Origin: an uncultured Bacteroidales bacterium
GTDB taxonomy: Bacteria; Bacteroidota; Bacteroidia; Bacteroidales; Bacteroidaceae
Length of the DNA: 64,000 bases
Assembly: GCA_902774335.1 (NCBI GenBank)
Contig: CACYHW010000003.1
Span: forward strand, 242,811-306,810
Reading direction: 5' to 3'
Part shown: piece after piece, positions 59,127 through 64,000 of the stretch
Position numbering within the stretch: the stretch's first letter is position 1
Layout of the letters: each line of letters opens with the position of its first letter
Position numbers and translations under genes: made by a program
The notes under the pieces: model-generated
The model's database searches: none
The model's input: only the letters and a program-made list of their open reading frames with translations
Told to the model about the DNA's origin: nothing

Positions 59127-60752
59127 TTAATATGCTGCCTGATGGAAATAGTCAAAGTCCGCATAACCGCCGGCCTGCTCAGTGCAGAAACTGTAGAGTC
59201 CGGTACGGTAGCCTGTAAAGTAATCCAGGCTGAAGGACATCTGAAGGGTTGCATCAACATCAACCCAGTTCTTTCCGTCAAGTGAGTAACTCATAAAGGC
59301 CTGATCGGGACGCTCAACCTCCTCCTGGGGAGTAAAGATGTAGCGAATCTTGAGCCAAACCTTATCCTGGTTCAGGGGCATACGGAGCACCTCGGTATCG
59401 GGGCTGGTCTGCTGTCCGGCCTGCTGTCCCCAACGGCGTCCCTGGGCGCGATGGGTCATTGCAACAAGATTCTTGGTGCCATCCTGTGCAACCTCTACAC
59501 CAATGGTGCAATAATTGCTCTGGAAAGCCACAATTCCGGCCCTGTCGCCCGGTTTCATACCGCTGGCGTCCATGAGTACCTCGCTGAAGCAACGGGGGCC
59601 TACAGTGCGCTGTGTGAGTGTATTGCGGGCATTCATTACATTGGTAGCAGTCTGACCGGTCTTAAGACGAAGCCAACCCTTACGATCGGTTACGCTCCAT
59701 GCACTGTTATCGGGCTTATGGTTCCACTGCCATACCAGGTCAAGCTCGTTCTTCTTGTAGCTGAACTCGTCGTTGTCCCATGTGCGGTTCTTACCGCTCT
59801 CAGGCAGGTTAACGGTAAACTGCTTGACGGGCACCGTAGCGTCACCCAGGATAGGCCATCCGTCCTCCCATTTTACAGGCTGAAGAGTAGGTATACGTCC
59901 CACTGCACCATGATCCTGGAACATCATGGAGTACCAGTCACCGGCAGGAGTCTCAATAATGGCACCCTGAGCCACACCGTCACCGCGGCCGTCAAACGCA
60001 CCGCTCAGTATCACCTTGCGCTCATACGGGCCGAACAGGTTCTTTGAGCGCCAAGCGGTCTCGGTGCGTACACCGCCACTGGGCCAGTCTATCTCAAGAA
60101 TATAGTAATAATCGCCGATATGGTAGATATGGGCACCCTCGGCACGCAGGTTGAATCCCTGACGCGGAGAGTCAATAAGGATCTGCTCCTCGGCACCTGC
60201 CTTGATGGCTGAGCCGTCGGGCTCAAGCTCAATGATACGGAGCTCACCGTTACCCCAGACCACATACAGATGTCCATCCTCAAACAGCATGGAAGCATCG
60301 TGGAACGGACGGTTTATGACCGAACGCTCCCAATTGCTCTTGCGTATGTCCTTGGTCTTATAGATATAAGTCTTGTTCTGGTCGTTTGCAATGAACAGCG
60401 CATAGAAAACGCCGTCATTGTAACGCAGTGATGTAGCCCACTGACCCTTGCCATAGGCGTTACGGCCGTTACGCAGGTTGTAGACATCGTCATCCTCCAG
60501 GAAATCATAAACATAGCTTACTATCTCCCAGTGAACCAGGTCGCGGGAGTGCATAATAGGTGCACCAGGACAGAAATACATGGTGGTGCTTACCATGTAG
60601 TAGTCATCGCCTACACGGATCCAGTCGTTGTCCGGAATATCGGTATAGGTAAGAGGATTAACACACTCGGTAGTCTTGTTTTTGGCTGTACAGCCTGACC
60701 ATCCGATAACGAGAATGGTCAGGACTGCAGCCAATATTGATTTGGCTTTCAT
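59127..60752 (-). CDS. GH43 family beta-xylosidase/arabinofuranosidase (larger)
   Basis: Glycoside hydrolase family 43, 541 aa, with lipoprotein signal ending at WSGC (Cys21). The five-bladed propeller starts at NPLTYTDIPDNDWIRVGDDYYMVSTTMYFCPG; the second-blade base and pKa-modulating Asp appear in RPFHDASMLFEDGHLYVVWGNG, and the acid Glu in NLRAEGAHIYHIGDYYY. A C-terminal concanavalin-like domain (about 340-540) completes it. The layout is that of GH43 subfamily 12-type arabinofuranosidase or xylosidases. The smaller GH43 gene lies upstream, 42 bases apart. Confidence 0.92.
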   Translation of the reverse strand: MKAKSILAAVLTILVIGWSGCTAKNKTTECVNPLTYTDIPDNDWIRVGDDYYMVSTTMYFCPGAPIMHSRDLVHWEIVSYVYDFLEDDDVYNLRNGRNAYGKGQWATSLRYNDGVFYALFIANDQNKTYIYKTKDIRKSNWERSVINRPFHDASMLFEDGHLYVVWGNGELRIIELEPDGSAIKAGAEEQILIDSPRQGFNLRAEGAHIYHIGDYYYILEIDWPSGGVRTETAWRSKNLFGPYERKVILSGAFDGRGDGVAQGAIIETPAGDWYSMMFQDHGAVGRIPTLQPVKWEDGWPILGDATVPVKQFTVNLPESGKNRTWDNDEFSYKKNELDLVWQWNHKPDNSAWSVTDRKGWLRLKTGQTATNVMNARNTLTQRTVGPRCFSEVLMDASGMKPGDRAGIVAFQSNYCTIGVEVAQDGTKNLVAMTHRAQGRRWGQQAGQQTSPDTEVLRMPLNQDKVWLKIRYIFTPQEEVERPDQAFMSYSLDGKNWVDVDATLQMSFSLDYFTGYRTGLYSFCTEQAGGYADFDYFHQAAY

Positions 60753-60794
60753 GTCAAATAAAAGTTGATTAGTTGGAAAAAGTAATTGTTCGGT

Positions 60795-62150
60795 TTATTC
60801 GAAGGTGAGCCAGTCAACCTGGATCTTACCCTCTGTAGCCATGCGGACCTTAAGGTGATGGATACCCTTCTTGGCACCGCTAACCTTAGCCGAAGCAGTG
60901 ATAACCTGACGGTCGGCAGGAACATCGACGGTTGCAATTACAACGTCATCCTGCAGGATCTCCAGCTTACCGGCCGACGGGGGAACAATCTTAACGTTAA
61001 CCTTCTTGGGAGCCTTCTTGAACTCAACGGTGTTGTACTGTGCCCAAGCGTTCTTCTCGTAGAAGACGGTCTTCCAACCTGCAAAGTAGTTGCTGGGCTC
61101 CAGATATGCGATTGAGTCGCCGCTCTGGCTCAGTGCAGTGTAACGGTCCAGCTGGATCTGAGTGTTGGACTGTGTTACGCCGATACCGCGCAGAGTGGGC
61201 TTAACCATCTTGATCTCACCCTTCTCATCATCAAAGAATATGCTGTCGGCGCAAACCGAACGGTTCTTGTCGAATTCGGGTGAGAACTCATTGTGATGAT
61301 AGAACAGGTAGGTCTGGCCCTTGAACTCAATGATTGAGTGGTGGTTTGTCCAGCACTTGTTGGCATGCTCCTCAAAGAATACACCCTTGAACTCGTAGGG
61401 ACCGAAGATATTGTCGGCAACGCAGTAAGCAAGAACCTCCTCTACGTCACGTGCCCAGGGGAATGTCATATAGTACTTACCGCCGTGCTTGTAAAGATAG
61501 GGACCCTCGACAAGACCCTTGGTGGGAACACCCTCTACACGGTGACGGTCAGCGGGATCGGTTGATACTGACTTCCAGTCGGGGTTGAGTTTTGTGATGG
61601 TGATTCCGGGCATAACAAGATAACCCTGACCGTCATCATCAACGAATATACAGGGGTCGATACCTCCTACACCCTCAATAGGAGTAGCCTCCGGAGTATA
61701 CGGGCCTTCGGGATAATCGGCTGTGCAGATACCTACGCGGTTACCACCCATACCACGACGTCCGTTTGCGCTGGGCTGGGGTTTGGCACCTGCGGGGAAG
61801 AAGAAATAGTACTTTCCGTTATTGGGATTCTGTTTGCAGTCAGGAGCCCACATTGAGTAACCCTTCTCATTTACCCAGGGAGCACTCCACTGGTCAACAA
61901 TAAGACCGTTATCAGTCCAGTCTGTAAGGTTCTCCGATGAGAATACATGGTAATCGGCCATGCAGAACCAGTCCTTACGGGCATACTCGGCAGGAGCCTT
62001 GATATCATGTGAGGGGAATACATAAACTTTGTCACCTACAACCAGAGCCGAAGGATCGGCCGAGAACTGATCGCGGATGATGGGGTTCTGTGCCTGAGCG
62101 GCAATGCCGGCCAGCATAAGAGCGGCCATAAAGGTAAATCTTGCTTTCAT
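60795..62150 (-). CDS. GH43 family glycosidase with C-terminal beta-sandwich
   Basis: Glycoside hydrolase family 43, 451 aa, secreted (signal about residues 1-20, ends GIAAQAQ). The propeller begins NPIIRDQFSADPSALVVGDKVYVFPSHD; the pKa-modulating Asp is in VGGIDPCIFVDDDGQGYLV and the acid Glu in KGLVEGPYLYKHGGKYYMT. The last 110 residues (begins near WKTVFYEKNAWAQYNTVEF) look like a CBM6-type carbohydrate-binding domain. Likely beta-xylosidase or arabinofuranosidase. It probably starts a short operon with the other GH43 gene. Confidence 0.92.
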   Translation of the reverse strand: MKARFTFMAALMLAGIAAQAQNPIIRDQFSADPSALVVGDKVYVFPSHDIKAPAEYARKDWFCMADYHVFSSENLTDWTDNGLIVDQWSAPWVNEKGYSMWAPDCKQNPNNGKYYFFFPAGAKPQPSANGRRGMGGNRVGICTADYPEGPYTPEATPIEGVGGIDPCIFVDDDGQGYLVMPGITITKLNPDWKSVSTDPADRHRVEGVPTKGLVEGPYLYKHGGKYYMTFPWARDVEEVLAYCVADNIFGPYEFKGVFFEEHANKCWTNHHSIIEFKGQTYLFYHHNEFSPEFDKNRSVCADSIFFDDEKGEIKMVKPTLRGIGVTQSNTQIQLDRYTALSQSGDSIAYLEPSNYFAGWKTVFYEKNAWAQYNTVEFKKAPKKVNVKIVPPSAGKLEILQDDVVIATVDVPADRQVITASAKVSGAKKGIHHLKVRMATEGKIQVDWLTFE

Positions 62151-62258
62151 TTAATGATTATGATGAGGTTAATAATTTGCACTTCTGGATTCGAACGATA
62201 AAGATACCCTCTTTTCGGCAAACCGCCATATTATTGGCTCATAAAAAGATAAAAAAGA

Positions 62259-62293
62259 GAACCGGCGGAGCGCCTGAAAGCCTCCGCCGGTTC
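62259..62293 (-). terminator. Terminator of the large secreted protein gene
   Basis: GAACCGGCGGAG (62259-62270) and CTCCGCCGGTTC (62282-62293) form a perfect 12-bp stem. Read leftward it is followed by TCTTTTTTATC. It lies 24 bases past the stop at 62317. Confidence 0.9.
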
Positions 62294-62316
62294 ATTAAAG
62301 GTTTATTCTGCAAGTA

Positions 62317-64000
62317 TTACTTTACCAGAATCTTCTCAACGATAGCATTGCCGTTGCTCAGAACAGTACGCTTGATAACAATGTCACCAGCCTTAGGAGC
62401 GGCGATAGGAGCACCACCCAGGTTGAAGTACTGAACACCAGCCTCTGCAGCAGGAGCATCGACGAATGTCAGCAGGTCGGCAACCTTAGCCTCCTGAGCT
62501 GTTACAAGGTCAGCATAGTTAACCTTTGTATCAGGATTCATAAGCTCGAGTACCAGTCCGTTAACATCGACGTGACCTGAACCTGATGCACCGGTGATGG
62601 TGTAAGTTGCAGTCAGCGGGCTTGCCTTAGTAACCCATATGCTGTCAGCTGAGAATACAGTAACCGAAGTCTTCTTTGAACCCTTAACCTCGATGCTGGT
62701 TGAGTCGGTTACAAAGTTGAACTTAGAGTTGGAAAGGTTATTCTGACCCATCTCGATACCAACACGGTAGTATGCAAGAGGCAGTCCGTTAACTGTTATG
62801 CTTGCGGTACCGGTGGTATTGTTCTCGAAGTGGTTACCTGCAATGAAGATATGAGCGTTTGTCTCCCAATCCATTGCTTCCTTACCGGGATATGAAGAAC
62901 CCGATGAACCGTAAGAACCTGCAAATGTGATAGTCCAGTTGGGGATTGCAGTGCTGTTAGGACTTGACTTGTATACCCACTTGCCGCTGCTGTTCTTTCT
63001 CATATCAGTATCAGGATCGGCAATTGTGTACATGAAGTAGTTAGGAGCAAGAGCGCTTACATTGAAGCCTTCCATATCCTTCATCTTATCTTCATCGTTA
63101 GCAGCATAGATCTTGTAGATCTGGAGTATTGCAGCCTCACGGAGGAGTTCCTCGAGAGCCTCATTCTTAGTTGAAAGTGATGCAACTGCAGCCTTGATGT
63201 TTTCATCAAACTTGTAACCCAGTGAATCGGCAAGAGCATAGAGTTCCTTAGCCTGCTTGGTCATGGCAACTACACCGTCAACCTTGAATACGTAGGTATT
63301 CTCACCCTCGCAAAGGGCGTTATAAGCCTCGGTGTACTCGGCATCGGTCGGAGTAATCTGGTCATATGCATCGGCAGTGTTGTAAGCTCTAACCATTACT
63401 GCATACTCATCATACTCCTGGTGAGCATCCTCAGCCTCAATAAGCTTCTTAACCTCAGCAAGCTTATCGTTGAACTTGGTCATCAGAGCGATTCTGTCGT
63501 CAAGAGCCTTGATAGCATCCTCGTAAGCCTTAATCTTGGCAGTGATCTCAGAGTTGGTGAGCTCGGTGATATCAAGATCCTCATTCTCATATACCATATC
63601 GTCAAGGGCTACAAAGGCCTCAAGTTCGGTATAGCCCTCGGTGTTACCGTCAAACTCGGCAATCTTGTCATAAGCCTTATTCTCGGTTGTGTAGTACAGG
63701 TCGACGGTATCAATACGCAGCTGCATCAGTTTGAGCTCGTTGTCAACGACTGCAGTGGCTGCATCGTAGTCGCTGGGTTTGGTGCTCTCCCAGTTCTCAT
63801 AGAAGTACTCCTGGGCTACTGCGGCAAGAGCGTCATACTGAGTACCGTAGTACATCTCATCCAGATTGTCAACCTTATCCTGAGCCTTAGCTACCGATGC
63901 GTTCAGCTTGGTAACGTACGGGAATGAAAGGTCACCTACAGTTGCAATGGTAAAGTCACTCAGAAGGAGACCGTTGGTGCTGTTCTTCATTACCTCCCAC
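62317..64000 (-). CDS. Large secreted protein with probable sorting tail (N-terminus beyond window)
   Basis: The minus-strand frame is open to base 64000 (codons WEVMKN...), so only the last 561 residues are seen. The first about 300 are helical and rich in Ala/Glu/Tyr, with repeated pieces such as YEDAIKALDDRIALMTKFNDKLAEVKKLIE, followed by a beta-sandwich (about residues 330-500 of the visible part; GTASITVNGLPLAYYRVGIEMG). The C-terminus, YFNLGGAPIAAPKAGD then VEKILVK, resembles sorting tails of type IX secretion cargo. I do not recognise the family of the visible part. It is 166 bases upstream of the GH43 genes. Confidence 0.65.
   Translation of the reverse strand, partial: WEVMKNSTNGLLLSDFTIATVGDLSFPYVTKLNASVAKAQDKVDNLDEMYYGTQYDALAAVAQEYFYENWESTKPSDYDAATAVVDNELKLMQLRIDTVDLYYTTENKAYDKIAEFDGNTEGYTELEAFVALDDMVYENEDLDITELTNSEITAKIKAYEDAIKALDDRIALMTKFNDKLAEVKKLIEAEDAHQEYDEYAVMVRAYNTADAYDQITPTDAEYTEAYNALCEGENTYVFKVDGVVAMTKQAKELYALADSLGYKFDENIKAAVASLSTKNEALEELLREAAILQIYKIYAANDEDKMKDMEGFNVSALAPNYFMYTIADPDTDMRKNSSGKWVYKSSPNSTAIPNWTITFAGSYGSSGSSYPGKEAMDWETNAHIFIAGNHFENNTTGTASITVNGLPLAYYRVGIEMGQNNLSNSKFNFVTDSTSIEVKGSKKTSVTVFSADSIWVTKASPLTATYTITGASGSGHVDVNGLVLELMNPDTKVNYADLVTAQEAKVADLLTFVDAPAAEAGVQYFNLGGAPIAAPKAGDIVIKRTVLSNGNAIVEKILVK

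Overview
This 64 kb window is a chromosomal segment of a Gram-negative Bacteroidales bacterium, probably from gut or rumen. The evidence is: promoter -7 boxes of the Bacteroidota form TAnnTTTG in front of many genes; few Shine-Dalgarno sequences; many lipoproteins and Bacteroidota-specific families (BT_3928/DUF1599, GSCFA, DUF4249, GH97, GH95, fasciclin-type surface lipoproteins); and the conserved order nadK / pdxJ-exbB-exbD-tonB. No phage, insertion sequence, transposase or CRISPR array is visible. The species cannot be named from the sequence alone.

Layout. 1-4.4 kb: a tightly packed leftward run (HTH regulator, AlkD-like, Fur-like, purA, zinc peptidase, hisS, cut by the window edge). 4.6-6.6 kb: dnaG. 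6.6-13.9 kb: leftward housekeeping genes (DJ-1, recG, M23/LysM peptidase, DUF1599, DoxX/MauE-like, tpiA, SPOR, folE). 13.9-17.5 kb: tonB, exbD, exbB and pdxJ, with nadK divergent. 17.7-22.4 kb: an arginine operon (argR, GNAT, argG, pspC, argC, argD). 22.5-23.8 kb: myo-inositol-phosphate synthase. 24.0-30.2 kb: an accessory block with an AT-rich acyltransferase, a BlaI/BlaR1-like pair with candidate operators, an 83-bp tandem hairpin array, DUF1648, a membrane-tethered HTH-DUF805 protein and a FISUMP-like protein. 30.2-38.4 kb: GH97, two tRNAs, lipoproteins, a HAD phosphatase and a TonB-dependent receptor/DUF4249 pair. 38.4-43.3 kb: an overlapping sugar-activation operon (esterase, galE, a galacturonokinase-like kinase, a nucleotidyltransferase, GSCFA). 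43.4-64 kb: hemicellulose degradation (GH51, GH95, xylulokinase, GH8, two GH43), interrupted by tRNA-modification genes (dus, U32), a porin, a fasciclin lipoprotein, an ECF sigma/anti-sigma/Spy-like operon, and ending in a large secreted protein cut by the window edge.

How the genes fit together. The GH51, GH43, GH8 and xylulokinase genes suggest arabinoxylan or xylo-oligosaccharide use. GH95 and GH97 could remove galactose or fucose decorations. No SusC/SusD pair is present, so uptake must be encoded elsewhere. The galE-kinase-nucleotidyltransferase operon looks like sugar-1-phosphate salvage to UDP-sugars, and its kinase resembles plant galacturonokinase more than GalK.

The least ordinary content is non-coding. 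First, a dispersed palindromic repeat family with a GGGGAC/GTCCCC-type core sits exactly across convergent stop codons, or inside coding sequence where it is translated in frame (BlaR1-like protein, Dus, U32). Second, a 7-bp AATTGAG repeat family, two members of which share a 16-bp core, abuts gene starts and ends. Third, an 83-bp triple hairpin array lies next to two perfect TCCTAA-N4-TTAGGA dyads upstream of the blaR1-blaI pair.
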